Below are positions 8,522-16,831 of a stretch of 64,000 nucleotides of DNA, piece by piece. This DNA comes from Acidimicrobiaceae bacterium (GTDB lineage: Bacteria; Actinomycetota; Acidimicrobiia; Acidimicrobiales; UBA8592): positions 1 through 64,000 of the forward strand of contig JAHECR010000010.1 in NCBI GenBank assembly GCA_024641655.1. The letters are read 5' to 3'. Both the position numbers and the translations under genes were made by a program. The first letter of the stretch is position 1. Each line of letters starts with the position of its first letter. The notes beneath the pieces were generated by a model that was not told the DNA's origin, ran no database searches, and saw only the letters and a list, made by a program, of their open reading frames with translations.

Positions 8522-8893
8522 TCAACGTCGGCTAGTCGCCACGGCTGCCAGGAACTCTGCGACCGCGGCCGGCTCGTCGGTGAATCGAACACCGCAACTC
8601 GGTTCCCAGGGTCGGCTGACGTCGATGTGGCGAATCGTCACCGCGACCGCGACAGCGCCGAGCCACAAGCTGGCGGGCACGTCGGCTTCGATCCGGTCGG
8701 GTGGTTCATCGAGCGCGATGCGCGCCCCACCGAGGGAAACCTCACGAAGGACCCCCGACAAGCCAACGACGGTCGTTGCCAGCGTCACGGCGACGGGCGC
8801 GGAAAGCCCAAGCGCAACACGATCGCGTAGACGGCGGTCCCCGGAGCTTTCCTCGGCCACCCCCACCTGTCGGCCCTGCCTCGCCTGAATCAA
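8522..8893 (-). CDS. PilZ-like domain protein
   Basis: This 123-residue protein has an N-terminal arginine cluster (RRLRDR, near residue 20) followed by a beta-rich segment with LREVSLGGARI (near residue 50). These resemble the RxxxR and (D/N)xSxxG motifs by which PilZ domains bind cyclic di-GMP. The first position of the second motif is Glu rather than Asp/Asn, so binding may be weakened. The domain fills the whole protein. It is the last gene before the decayed tRNA copy at 9160-9204. Confidence 0.6.
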   Translation of the reverse strand: MIQARQGRQVGVAEESSGDRRLRDRVALGLSAPVAVTLATTVVGLSGVLREVSLGGARIALDEPPDRIEADVPASLWLGAVAVAVTIRHIDVSRPWEPSCGVRFTDEPAAVAEFLAAVATSRR

Positions 8894-9284
8894 GGCACCT
8901 CACCGCCATCATCGGCCACGACCCGAGCACTGTCCGTGGTGCCGTCGCTAACGTAACGATTCGAGCCGCTCGGTCAATCCCCCTCGCGACGAGTGCTGTG
9001 CCCCTCGGGACCAACCGGCTTCGCTACCCCGTGACGTATCCTCCCGGCCCCGAGGGCCACCGCTCAACACCTCAGCCGAGCACGGACCGGCCGCAGCGTC
9101 AGGTAGCCGCGAGCAGACGCAACGACCGGTCTGCGTAGCCCGTGACCGCACAAGTTCCGCAGTCGCAATGGATCGGTCGGGACCGCGATTCTCCCCTCGG
9201 GCTCCGCGCGTTCCAGGTCCTCGATGCCCCATGTCCCAGGTAGCGCTGTCGTCGCACCGGCGCTACGAATCGGGGTCACGCAGG
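8894..9284. other. Right boundary region of the tRNA-bounded interval
   Basis: No gene is supportable here. The region contains the degenerate tRNA-Thr 3' copy (9160-9204) and then runs into the 3' end of arsJ. Confidence 0.6.
9160..9204 (+). repeat. Degenerate copy of tRNA-Thr 3' portion (candidate attachment site)
   Basis: Aligned without gaps to tRNA-Thr positions 3437-3481, this segment matches at 37 of 45 bases by my hand count, from the anticodon loop to one base past the acceptor stem. The last 17 bases (9188-9204 against 3465-3481) are identical. Most changes fall in the T-loop, where TTCAA is lost, so it cannot be a working tRNA. The pattern suits a recombinase attachment site at a tRNA 3' end, or a decayed tRNA duplicate. 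Confidence 0.75.
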
Positions 9285-10514
9285 TCAGTGGATCGCCGGC
9301 AGCTGCTCTGGCGCCTGGTGGTGCTGCGCCGGGGAGAGCCGCAGGGTGAGCAGCCAGGTGGCGGCCACGAACGCGGCGGAACCCCACAGGGCGGCGTCGA
9401 GGCCTCCCCAGAGGTAGAGCACGCCCGACAGGAGGGTGCCCATGAGGCGACCGGAAGCATTCGCCGAGTAGTAGAAGCCGACATCGAGGCTGACGTCGTC
9501 GCCTTGGCTGTAGGCGAGGATCAGGTATGAGTGCAGCGACGAGTTGAGCGCGAACACGAACCCGAACACGATGAGCCCGCCGACGACGGCCGAGGTGGTG
9601 GCGATGTCGAGCGAGACGAGTGCCGCCATCGCCGTGGAAACGCCCGCGAGCGCCAGCGCCCAGGTGCGGGCCGCGCCGATCTCGGCATCGAGATCACCCC
9701 TGGTCGAGCGCAGCAGGCGAGGGGCGACGGCCTGGACCATCCCGTAGCCGATCACCCAGGCCGCGAGGAATCCGCCGATGCCCTCGAAGGACCAGCCCAG
9801 GGAGTCGTCGAGGAACACCGGCAGGGCCACGACGAACCAGATGTCGCGCGAGGCGAAGAGGAAGAAGCGGGCACTGGCGAGCCGGTTGATCGCGGTCGAC
9901 TTCGACAGGAGCGACCGCAGCGCGGGCTTGCGCTTCGCCTTGCCGATGTCCTCGTTCAACAGTGCCCCGATGGAAACCAGCGCGATGGCGATCATGGCCG
10001 CCATCGACCAGAGCGCGACGCGGTAGCCCAACGAGGACAGCAGGGCGGCACCCAGGAAGAACCCGACACCTTTCAGCGCGTTCTTCGAGCCGGTGAGGAG
10101 GGCGACGAGCTGGAAGAGCGCGTTGTCGCCCGCAACGAACTTGACCGCGCTCTTGGAGCTCATCTTCGTGAGGTCCTTCGCCACGCCCGAGAGGGCCTGG
10201 CACCCCATGACGTACCCCACTGCGGCGACCTCGGGCCACGAGGCGTGCTGGAATGTCAGCGCGACGAGCGCAACGACCTGCAGTCCGAGCCCGACCAACA
10301 GCGTGCGGTTGAGACCCGAGCGGGCCCCGACCCACCCACCCAACAGGTTCGTGACGATCCCCATGAACTCGTAGAGCAGGAACAAGAACGCGATCGAAAC
10401 CGGCGAGTAGCCGAGATCGTGGAAGTGCAGCAGGACGAGCATCCGCAGCGCACCGTCGGTGAGGGTGAAGACCCAGTAGCCGGCGGTGACCAACGCATAG
10501 TTGCGCAGCGCCAC
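9285..10514 (-). CDS. arsJ: Organoarsenical efflux MFS transporter ArsJ
   Basis: ArsJ exports 1-arseno-3-phosphoglycerate, the unstable product GAPDH makes when arsenate replaces phosphate, and so gives arsenate resistance. The 409-residue protein has about 12 hydrophobic segments and an ArsJ-like N-terminus (MALRNYALVTAGYWVFTLTD). It starts with GTG 5 bp after a GAPDH gene in an operon led by an ArsR-ArsC fusion. The pairing with GAPDH is the family's diagnostic context. A generic MFS transporter is the alternative. Confidence 0.88.
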   Translation of the reverse strand: MALRNYALVTAGYWVFTLTDGALRMLVLLHFHDLGYSPVSIAFLFLLYEFMGIVTNLLGGWVGARSGLNRTLLVGLGLQVVALVALTFQHASWPEVAAVGYVMGCQALSGVAKDLTKMSSKSAVKFVAGDNALFQLVALLTGSKNALKGVGFFLGAALLSSLGYRVALWSMAAMIAIALVSIGALLNEDIGKAKRKPALRSLLSKSTAINRLASARFFLFASRDIWFVVALPVFLDDSLGWSFEGIGGFLAAWVIGYGMVQAVAPRLLRSTRGDLDAEIGAARTWALALAGVSTAMAALVSLDIATTSAVVGGLIVFGFVFALNSSLHSYLILAYSQGDDVSLDVGFYYSANASGRLMGTLLSGVLYLWGGLDAALWGSAAFVAATWLLTLRLSPAQHHQAPEQLPAIH

Positions 10515-10519
10515 GACCC

Positions 10520-11593
10520 TCAGCTCCCGAGGGTTCGGGCGATCTGGGCGGCCAGGTCAGCCATTCGGAACGCGTAGCCGTACTCGTTGTCGTACCAGGC
10601 CAGCACTTTCACGAGCCGAGCGTCGGTCACCATGGTGCAAGGCCCATCGACGACGCCCGAACGGGTGTCGTTCACGTAGTCGGCCGACACCAGCGGCCGG
10701 TCCTCGAACCCGAGGATCCCCTTCAGCTCTCCGGCCGCAGCGTCGCGGAACAGGTGGTTGACCTCGTCGACAGTGACGTCACGAGCCACCGTGAAGACGG
10801 CGTCGGTGAGCGACGCGTTCAACAGCGGTACCCGCACCGCCACCCCGTCGAGCCTGCCGGCGAGTTCGGGGTAGATGAGGCTGATCGCGGTAGCGGAGCC
10901 GGTCGAGGTGGGGATGAGCGAGTTCAATGCCGAGCGGGCTCTGCGGAGGTCCTTGTGTGGGGCGTCGACGATGACCTGGGTGTTGGTGACGTCGTGGATG
11001 GTGGTCATCACGCCGCGTTCGATCCCCACACCTTCGTGAATCACCTTGACGATGGGGGCCAGACAGTTGGTGGTGCACGACGCTGCGGTCACGATGTGGT
11101 TCCGGTCTGGGTCATAGAGGTGGTCGTTGCAGCCCATGACGATGTTGAGCACCCCCTCGCTATTGACGGGTGCGGCGACGATCACCTTGCGCACGCCGCC
11201 ATCGAGATAGGGCTGGAGGAGGTCGGCGTTGCGGAACCTTCCGGAGGCCTCCAAGACGATGTCGACGCCGTGCTCGGCCCAGGGCACCGCGCCGGGGGTG
11301 TCATGGGAGCTGTGGGTGATAGTCGACCCGTCGACGATGATCGTGTCGTCTTTGCAGGAGACCCCGGCGTCGAGGCGGCCGTGCACGGTGTCGAACTCCA
11401 ACAGGTGCGCCGACGTCGCAGCGTCGGCATTCGGTTCGTTGACGTGCACGAGCGCGAGCTCCGGGCGGGTGCGCAGTGCCCGCACCACGAGGCGACCGAT
11501 CCGTCCAAAACCGTTGATGCCCACACGAACGCCGAACGGTTCTCGCCGGGGGCGGTCGGCGGGGTTGACGGCGGCCGAGTCGGGGTGGGTCAT
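10520..11593 (-). CDS. gap: Glyceraldehyde-3-phosphate dehydrogenase of the ars operon
   Basis: The 357-residue enzyme has the NAD-binding motif INGFGRIGR (near residue 24) and the active-site ASCTTNC (near residue 170). Its C-terminal half is complete. Beside arsJ and arsRC, the likely job is to make 1-arseno-3-phosphoglycerate from arsenate for export, rather than central glycolysis. The start ATG at 11593 overlaps the stop of the ArsR-ArsC gene by ATGA; the frame is open further upstream but only through that gene. About 18 extra residues precede the Rossmann fold. Confidence 0.92.
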   Translation of the reverse strand: MTHPDSAAVNPADRPRREPFGVRVGINGFGRIGRLVVRALRTRPELALVHVNEPNADAATSAHLLEFDTVHGRLDAGVSCKDDTIIVDGSTITHSSHDTPGAVPWAEHGVDIVLEASGRFRNADLLQPYLDGGVRKVIVAAPVNSEGVLNIVMGCNDHLYDPDRNHIVTAASCTTNCLAPIVKVIHEGVGIERGVMTTIHDVTNTQVIVDAPHKDLRRARSALNSLIPTSTGSATAISLIYPELAGRLDGVAVRVPLLNASLTDAVFTVARDVTVDEVNHLFRDAAAGELKGILGFEDRPLVSADYVNDTRSGVVDGPCTMVTDARLVKVLAWYDNEYGYAFRMADLAAQIARTLGS

Positions 11594-12249
11594 GGAGTGC
11601 CTCTTGACTGGAGGGTGGCGATGCGGGCGTCCAGGTCGGCGATCACGGCATCGAATGCGTCCACGGTGGCGGTCTCGACGGGGTCGGGAATCGACCAGTG
11701 CCACCAGCGGTGATCGGGTTTCAACTCTTCGTGTGCACGGTCACACACCGTGACCACCAAGTCGGCGGTGAGCGATGGGTCGAACAGGCGAGGGCTCGCG
11801 CTGGAGATGTCGAGGCCGGCCCGTTGCGCAGCGGTCACCGCCATTGGGTGGACCCGCCCGGCGGGGTCGGTTCCCGCAGATGAGGCAGAGCCTCCGATTC
11901 TGTCCTGCCACAGAGCCGCCGCCAGCTGCGAGCGAGCGGAGTTGTGGGTGCACACGAACAGCACCTTGCCCGCGGGCCTGGCGGCGGCGACACCCAGTTC
12001 GGCAAGCGGTCCCCGCACGAGACGGGCATACCGGCGTCGCCGGTCGCCGGCGGATGCAAACCGCTCGATCAGCCCAGCCTGCTCGAGCACGTCGAGGTGA
12101 TGCGCCATCAGGTTCGTCGGAAGGCCAAGCCCTCGGCCGAGCTCGCTGGGTGAGCGGTCCGACGCCGCGAGCTCTTCAACGATTGCGAGACGGTGTGGCT
12201 CGCCCAATGCGGCGTGCAATCGCGCTCGCCGTTCACGATCCGGGTCCAC
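11590..12249 (-). CDS. ArsR-type regulator fused to low-molecular-weight arsenate reductase/phosphatase
   Basis: This is a 219-residue two-domain protein. Residues 1-90 form an ArsR/SmtB winged helix (recognition region about 38-60). Residues 95-219 form a low-molecular-weight phosphatase/ArsC domain with P-loop CTHNSAR (Cys100 to Arg106) and a second Cys in [10 protein letters not shown]. The regulator domain has no cysteine, so the usual As(III) thiol sensor is absent. The C-terminal domain may reduce arsenate, act as the sensor, or both. The GTG at 12249 is preferred because a promoter and palindrome lie directly upstream and would give an almost leaderless mRNA. It leads the gap-arsJ operon. 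Confidence 0.88.
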   Translation of the reverse strand: MDPDRERRARLHAALGEPHRLAIVEELAASDRSPSELGRGLGLPTNLMAHHLDVLEQAGLIERFASAGDRRRRYARLVRGPLAELGVAAARPAGKVLFVCTHNSARSQLAAALWQDRIGGSASSAGTDPAGRVHPMAVTAAQRAGLDISSASPRLFDPSLTADLVVTVCDRAHEELKPDHRWWHWSIPDPVETATVDAFDAVIADLDARIATLQSRGTP

Positions 12250-12257
12250 ACGACCAG

Positions 12258-12284
12258 ATAATAACACAACTTCTGTTGAGTCAA
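12258..12284 (-). promoter_or_regulatory. arsRC promoter with overlapping palindromic operator
   Basis: On the minus strand a TTGACT (-35, 12279-12284) and a TATTAT (-10, 12258-12263) lie 15 bp apart; an alternative -10, TTATCT at 12256-12261, gives 17 bp. The spacer holds the inverted repeat CAAC-TTCT-GTTG (12267-12278), which suits an ArsR operator. Initiation would fall at or next to the GTG start. Confidence 0.65.
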
Positions 12285-12450
12285 ATTCCGTTGCAGTGGT
12301 TTTCGAAGTCGGCGCCCTTCTGGCCTGGTGTTGCGAGCACAGCTGGTGCAGCTTCTCGGCGGAGGGGCCGAGCGTCTCCCGCCCGCAGGTCGTCGAAAAG
12401 AATTCTTCTCCTGATGGAAGGATCGCGGCAGTGCCGTCGTCAAAGGGCAC

Positions 12451-13041
12451 ATGCAAGCCCTTCGACCGACGATATGGGATGGTGCCCAGGTGGTAGATCC
12501 GCCCGAAACCGAGCTGATTGCTCGGGCCCGCGCAGGAGATGCCCGAGCGTTCACCGCGCTCGTGCGCTCCCACGACGATGCCATGCGCGGCCTCGCCTAC
12601 AGCCTGCTCGGCAGCCGGACCGCGATGGACGACGCGCTCCAGGACGCCTACGTGAAGGCGTACCGGGCGATCGGCTCGTTCCGCGGCTCGGCCGCGTTCG
12701 GGACGTGGCTTCATCGCATCGTCCGCAACACCTGCATCGATCACCTACGCCGGAGCAACCGTCACCGTGAGGTGTCGCTCGAGTTGATCGTCTCGAACCC
12801 CGACCCAGCGGCGGGTGCCGATGAGCGTCTCGCCGAACGCAGCCGCGTCGGCGCCGCTCTCGCTGCGCTCTCCGACGAGCAGCGCTGCGTCGTCGTGCTC
12901 GTCGACCGCGACGGCTGTAGCTACGACGACGCCGCGCAGCTGCTCGGCATCACCCCTGGCACCGTCGCCTCCCGGCTCAGCCGAGCCCGTTCCACCCTGC
13001 GCGCCACACTCGGCGCCGACCCCCGAGAGGGCACCCGATGA
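12451..13041 (+). CDS. ECF RNA polymerase sigma factor
   Basis: The product (up to 196 residues) has region 2 (AMDDALQDAYVKAYRAI and FGTWLHRIVRNTCIDHLRR, about residues 50-110) and region 4 (SYDDAAQLLGITPGTVASRL, about 155-175), as in SigE/SigW-type ECF factors. An internal GTG at 12490 could be the real start, because residues before it are not part of the sigma fold. Its stop overlaps the next ATG by ATGA. It is divergent from the ars operon, but nothing links it to arsenic. Confidence 0.88.
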   Translation: MQALRPTIWDGAQVVDPPETELIARARAGDARAFTALVRSHDDAMRGLAYSLLGSRTAMDDALQDAYVKAYRAIGSFRGSAAFGTWLHRIVRNTCIDHLRRSNRHREVSLELIVSNPDPAAGADERLAERSRVGAALAALSDEQRCVVVLVDRDGCSYDDAAQLLGITPGTVASRLSRARSTLRATLGADPREGTR

Positions 13042-14390
13042 CCGACGACCGCGATCGCTTCCTGGCCGACCAGCTCGGCCGCATCACCCCCCCGGCTCAC
13101 CGACCCGACTTCTGGGCCGACCTCGAGGAGAACCTCGCCATGAGCTCCCCGTCGGGCGCTGATCCATCCGACTCCCGCCCATCGCACGCACGCGACGATC
13201 ACGTCATCGACCTGTCCCGGTCCACCGAGGCACGCGCCGCTCGGAGGCTGTGGCAGCGGCCTGGCTTCCTCGCCGTGGCCGCCGCGTTGCTCCTCGTCGT
13301 CGGCGTCGTTGCCGGCGTCACGCTTGCCGGCGGCGGAGACCCCGACGGCACCGCAGCCGGTGATCCGACGGCCACTGCGGTCGAACCGACAGCTGGTCCC
13401 GACGAACCCACGCCCCAACCCACAGAGCCCGCCGGCGAACGAGTCGACCTGACGGACGCACACGAGATCGGGACTTCCGCCGACGGTTCGCTCAGGCTCT
13501 TCGCTGTGCCCACGATGCGTGAGCTCGGCTGTGAGGGCGACGCGAGCTACGAGCTGTACTGGGTGGACACCGACGGCGTCGCAAGGGTGGCCTCGCCGCA
13601 GCTGTTCTTCAACGTGCCCGAGTTCGCGCAGGGACCCGGTGGGCAGGTCACCGTCCTGGCCAGATGCGAGGAGCAGTCGTCGCAGCTCTTCGTCGGCCTC
13701 GAGGATCCCGCCGGGTCTCTCGGTCCGCTCGTGGTGGTCGACCCCGCGGGCTGGGAGAACGCCTACGTTCGAACGGTCACGTGGGGCGACAGCGGTCGGC
13801 TGATCGCCGAGGTCAGCCGGATGGACCAGCTCGCCATCACGCTCTGGACCCTGGTGATCGATCCCGTCGCCGGCGAGGTACTCCTCGCGCAGCCCGCGAC
13901 CGATGCGCAGTGCTCGGCCAGCGACATCACCGACGTGGTCTTTCGGTCCCTCGACGGCACGGACTTCTGGGCCGGGTTGGCCAACGCCATCGAGGCGGCT
14001 GCCCTGAACTGCGACTACGACGCCGTCGCCGCCCTGGCGGCGGACTCCTTCCGCTACAGCTTCGGTGGCGGCAATGACTTCGCCGGCTTCCTCCGCGACG
14101 CCGAGGCCGCGGGTGGCAACCCCATGGCGATGCTGGTGCGGCTGCTCCAGGTCGACCCGGGGACTCCGCCCGAGGACGACACCCGGTTGACCTGGCCGGC
14201 GTTCTTCGCCTGCGAGTCGGCCTGTGGGATCGACACCGAGGAGCTCCTCCGTCTGGGCTACACGCAGGACGACATCACCGCCTTCGAGGACTTCGGTGGC
14301 TACCTCGGGTATCGCATGTCGTTCGTGCAGGTTCCAAACGCCGACGGCACCCCGCTGTTCGAGTGGCAGTACTTCGTAGCCGGCGACTGA
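13038..14390 (+). CDS. Membrane-anchored probable anti-sigma protein
   Basis: This 450-residue protein has a cytoplasmic N-terminus of about 70 residues, one transmembrane helix (about 74-96), a Thr/Pro/Glu-rich linker (about 100-135) and a large extracytoplasmic domain with a few cysteines. The N-terminal phrase RPDFWADLEENL is typical of proteins co-encoded with ECF factors. The HxxxCxxC zinc motif is absent, so any anti-sigma activity would be of the non-ZAS kind. The 4-bp overlap with the sigma gene supports a regulatory partnership. I do not recognise the outer domain. Confidence 0.65.
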   Translation: MTDDRDRFLADQLGRITPPAHRPDFWADLEENLAMSSPSGADPSDSRPSHARDDHVIDLSRSTEARAARRLWQRPGFLAVAAALLLVVGVVAGVTLAGGGDPDGTAAGDPTATAVEPTAGPDEPTPQPTEPAGERVDLTDAHEIGTSADGSLRLFAVPTMRELGCEGDASYELYWVDTDGVARVASPQLFFNVPEFAQGPGGQVTVLARCEEQSSQLFVGLEDPAGSLGPLVVVDPAGWENAYVRTVTWGDSGRLIAEVSRMDQLAITLWTLVIDPVAGEVLLAQPATDAQCSASDITDVVFRSLDGTDFWAGLANAIEAAALNCDYDAVAALAADSFRYSFGGGNDFAGFLRDAEAAGGNPMAMLVRLLQVDPGTPPEDDTRLTWPAFFACESACGIDTEELLRLGYTQDDITAFEDFGGYLGYRMSFVQVPNADGTPLFEWQYFVAGD

Positions 14391-14925
14391 GTCGTCACAT
14401 GCGCCGGCGGCCTCGAACGGTGCGGACCTGCACGTCGGCGACAGGGGTTGTGCCGGGCGAACCCGTCCACACGCGGACCGTGTCGCCCGAACGCCGCCGG
14501 GAGTCGCGTGGCGCGCCGCTGTGTGTCGGCGTGCACGCAACTCGTGTCACCGTGGCCACGGAACCCAGACCGGTTCTGTTCGACGATGGGTCCAGCGCCG
14601 AGAGACGCTCGGCGACAGCGAGCAGGAGACCTGGAATGAACTCGAACAGCAGCTTACCGGCTCACCAAGATGGAGATTTGGACGGTACGGGCCGACGGGG
14701 GCGCCCGCAGTTACCTGTGGTCCTTCACCCCCTGACCCACAGCGGGCGGGACACCGTGACGACATCAGCCCGGGGCGCAACGCCCCGGGCTGATGCGCGA
14801 GGGGCGGACTTGATCTCCGGCGGATCACCCAGCACGCGCAGCTCTTCGGCGGCGTGCGTCATCACCGGGCGCGTCTCCCCGCGCTGATCGGGCCGGCGGT
14901 TCGGACCGGCTGAGTGCCGGGGTCG
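14391..14925. other. Intergenic region between convergent genes
   Basis: No coding frame here is convincing. The one strong element is the perfect hairpin at 14763-14795. The rest is unexplained; a broken gene is possible, but I see no protein similarity. Confidence 0.5.
14763..14795. terminator. Perfect 15-bp hairpin, probable bidirectional terminator
   Basis: CATCAGCCCGGGGCG and its exact reverse complement are separated by the 3-base loop CAA. The stem is very GC-rich and has no T-tract on either side. It lies between a plus-strand gene ending at 14390 and ppk2 ending at 14926 on the minus strand. A terminator is the simplest reading. Confidence 0.65.
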
Positions 14926-15840
14926 TCAGTCGAGGCTGGCGCTCGACCGGTGGTAGCGCAAAACGATCTCCGGGTCGGCAGCAAGTGACGTGCCCGCGTC
15001 GTCCTTGCCGTCATAGGGGAGCTGCGCCAAGACGTGCCGCATGCTCTCGAGGCGGGCCTTCTTCTTGTCGTTCGACTTCACGATGACCCACGGGCTGTAG
15101 GACGTGTGGGTCTTGGAGAACATCGCTTCCTTGTACCGGGTGTAGAGGTCCCACCGCTCCTGCGCGTGGGCGTCCACCGGGCTCAGCTTCCATTGCTTCA
15201 GGGGGTCGTCCTTGCGGGCCTTGAACCGTGCCGCTTGGACCTCTTTGGAGATGGAGAACCAGAACTTGATCAATTCGACGCCGTCCTCGTACAGCATGTG
15301 TTCGTACTCGGGCACCTGCTGGAGGAACACCTGATACTGCTTGTCGGTGCAGAACCCCATGACGGGCTCGACGACGGCCCGGTTGTACCAACTGCGGTCG
15401 AAGAACACGATCTCACCGGGGTTGGGGAGATGTCGGCTGTAGCGCTGGAAGTACCACTGGCCCTGCTCGACCTCGGTCGGCTTCGACAACGCGGCGACGC
15501 GCGCGGTCCGGGGGTTCAGGTGCTCGGTGAACCGGCGGATCGTTCCGCCCTTGCCTGCGGCATCACGCCCTTCGAAGAGGATCGCCACTCTGCGCCCCTG
15601 CAACTGCACGCTGCGCTGGAGCCGCACCAACTCCACTTGGAGCCGTTCGAGCTCCTGTTCGTAGCGCAGCTTGACCAGGGCTTTTCGCACGTCGACGTTC
15701 TTGGTGTCGAGCAGCTCGCGCAGCCCGCGCTTGGTGTTGATCGCTACGAGCTCCTCCCCCGAGAGGTGGACGCTCTTCTTGAGGGTCCGGCCGAGCGCCT
15801 TCTCCTCGTCGGTCAACTGGTTGCTGGTGTCGTCGCTCAT
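14926..15840 (-). CDS. ppk2: Polyphosphate kinase 2
   Basis: PPK2 transfers phosphate between polyphosphate and nucleoside diphosphates (or monophosphates, depending on class). The 304-residue protein has Walker A (FEGRDAAGKGGT, near residue 90), the lid region and the Walker B motif FFDRSWYNR (near residue 150). The C-terminal KWSF-type segment is intact (IKFWFSISKEVQ). The ATG at 15840 follows a GGAGAA site; an upstream in-frame ATG at 15879 is less likely. It stands alone on the minus strand. Confidence 0.93.
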   Translation of the reverse strand: MSDDTSNQLTDEEKALGRTLKKSVHLSGEELVAINTKRGLRELLDTKNVDVRKALVKLRYEQELERLQVELVRLQRSVQLQGRRVAILFEGRDAAGKGGTIRRFTEHLNPRTARVAALSKPTEVEQGQWYFQRYSRHLPNPGEIVFFDRSWYNRAVVEPVMGFCTDKQYQVFLQQVPEYEHMLYEDGVELIKFWFSISKEVQAARFKARKDDPLKQWKLSPVDAHAQERWDLYTRYKEAMFSKTHTSYSPWVIVKSNDKKKARLESMRHVLAQLPYDGKDDAGTSLAADPEIVLRYHRSSASLD

Positions 15841-15966
15841 CGTCTTCTCCGTTCGCCCCATCGACCCGACTGCAGGCACATTAAGGGGACGACGTAGGCG
15901 GGTGGGGTTCGCCGGACGATCGCGTGATCGGCGGCATCGGGCGGCGTCCCGGGCGATCCGGGCGTG

Positions 15967-16419
15967 TCATCTGGTGGGTCGGTCGGTCGCCACGCGTTCG
16001 CGAAGTCGCTCGAGCTCGGAGCGGGCGTTGGCCAGCGCATCGTGTTGGTGATGCAAGGCCACGTGGAGATCGAACGGCGCGGGCCCCATGCACAACGCGC
16101 GGTACCAGACCACGAGCCTGGTCTCGCCCTCGATGAGCGCGGCGAGCACATCGCCGTTCATCTCCTCCGAGTCCGCCGTGTCCCAGCCCGTGCTCGCGGT
16201 CCGCACGGCCTCGAGGCTGGGCGCGGTCCTCGCGCCATTCCGCTCGGCGATAGCCGCGAGCTCGCTCGACAACGACTCGTGGAGCACGGCGAGGTCGGCG
16301 AAGACCAGGGACCACTCCAACCTGCCGCTCAACTCGGCGTCATGACACGCGCTGCGATACACGTTGCTCGCCGCTTCGATTTGCGCCCGGCATTCCCGGA
16401 CGATCTGTGCTGGGTTCAT
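15967..16419 (-). CDS. Hypothetical helical-bundle protein
   Basis: The 150-residue protein starts at the ATG at 16419. It is predicted to be almost entirely helical, with regular amphipathic heptads across residues 1-60 and 90-145, and no signal peptide, membrane helix or cysteine cluster. His/Glu pairs in the helices (for example HHQHD) recall ferritin-like four-helix proteins, but no metal-binding motif is clear. The neighbour ppk2 is on the same strand 126 bp downstream. No function is assigned. Confidence 0.6.
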   Translation of the reverse strand: MNPAQIVRECRAQIEAASNVYRSACHDAELSGRLEWSLVFADLAVLHESLSSELAAIAERNGARTAPSLEAVRTASTGWDTADSEEMNGDVLAALIEGETRLVVWYRALCMGPAPFDLHVALHHQHDALANARSELERLRERVATDRPTR

Positions 16420-16831
16420 GGCAGTGCGCGGCTCGGATCGTTCGCCCGAGTCTCCCGTCACCACCATCGGCGCCGCCGATCGGAGGTTGAGCCCGCGACC
16501 CTCAACGGTTCCTCCCGAGCGAGACACCACGCGCTGGGCTGCGTGCGGGCCACCGAAAAAGGGGACCCGGACCAGCAGATCGCTGCCACAACGGGGGCGC
16601 GGGCTCCGATCGACGTCGCCTCGAGGCCGAGATGGCGTTGGGTCATCCAATCCGGTATCGCGGAACATCCGGCGTTGCCGCCGGGCGCGGCGCCACCGCT
16701 GCCCACGAGGCCCGCGGAGCCCGCCTGACCGCGCACCTGCCGTGGCGGCCGATTCCAGTGCGCGCTACGTTCGGGAAACGGACGCATCCATCGTGGATCG
16801 TGGCGCCGAGCTGAACCTTGGGGGTCACAGA
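16420..16831. other. Divergent intergenic region
   Basis: This region lies between the helical-bundle gene (minus) and the thiolase operon (plus). The thiolase frame is open across it but has no start with coding support. It must hold promoters for both directions; I cannot pick boxes with confidence. Confidence 0.5.

Noticed and set aside
9135-9204. Second working tRNA gene
   Set aside because: The 5' acceptor strand does not pair and the T-loop lacks TTCRA; it is a decayed copy.
9531-10577. Long plus-strand frame across arsJ
   Set aside because: It is antisense to the well-supported arsJ, has an Arg/Glu/Asp-rich low-complexity product and no family similarity.
14363-14887. Plus-strand frame of 174 codons in the gap before ppk2
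   Set aside because: It has no ribosome-binding site or recognisable domain, and starts inside the preceding gene.
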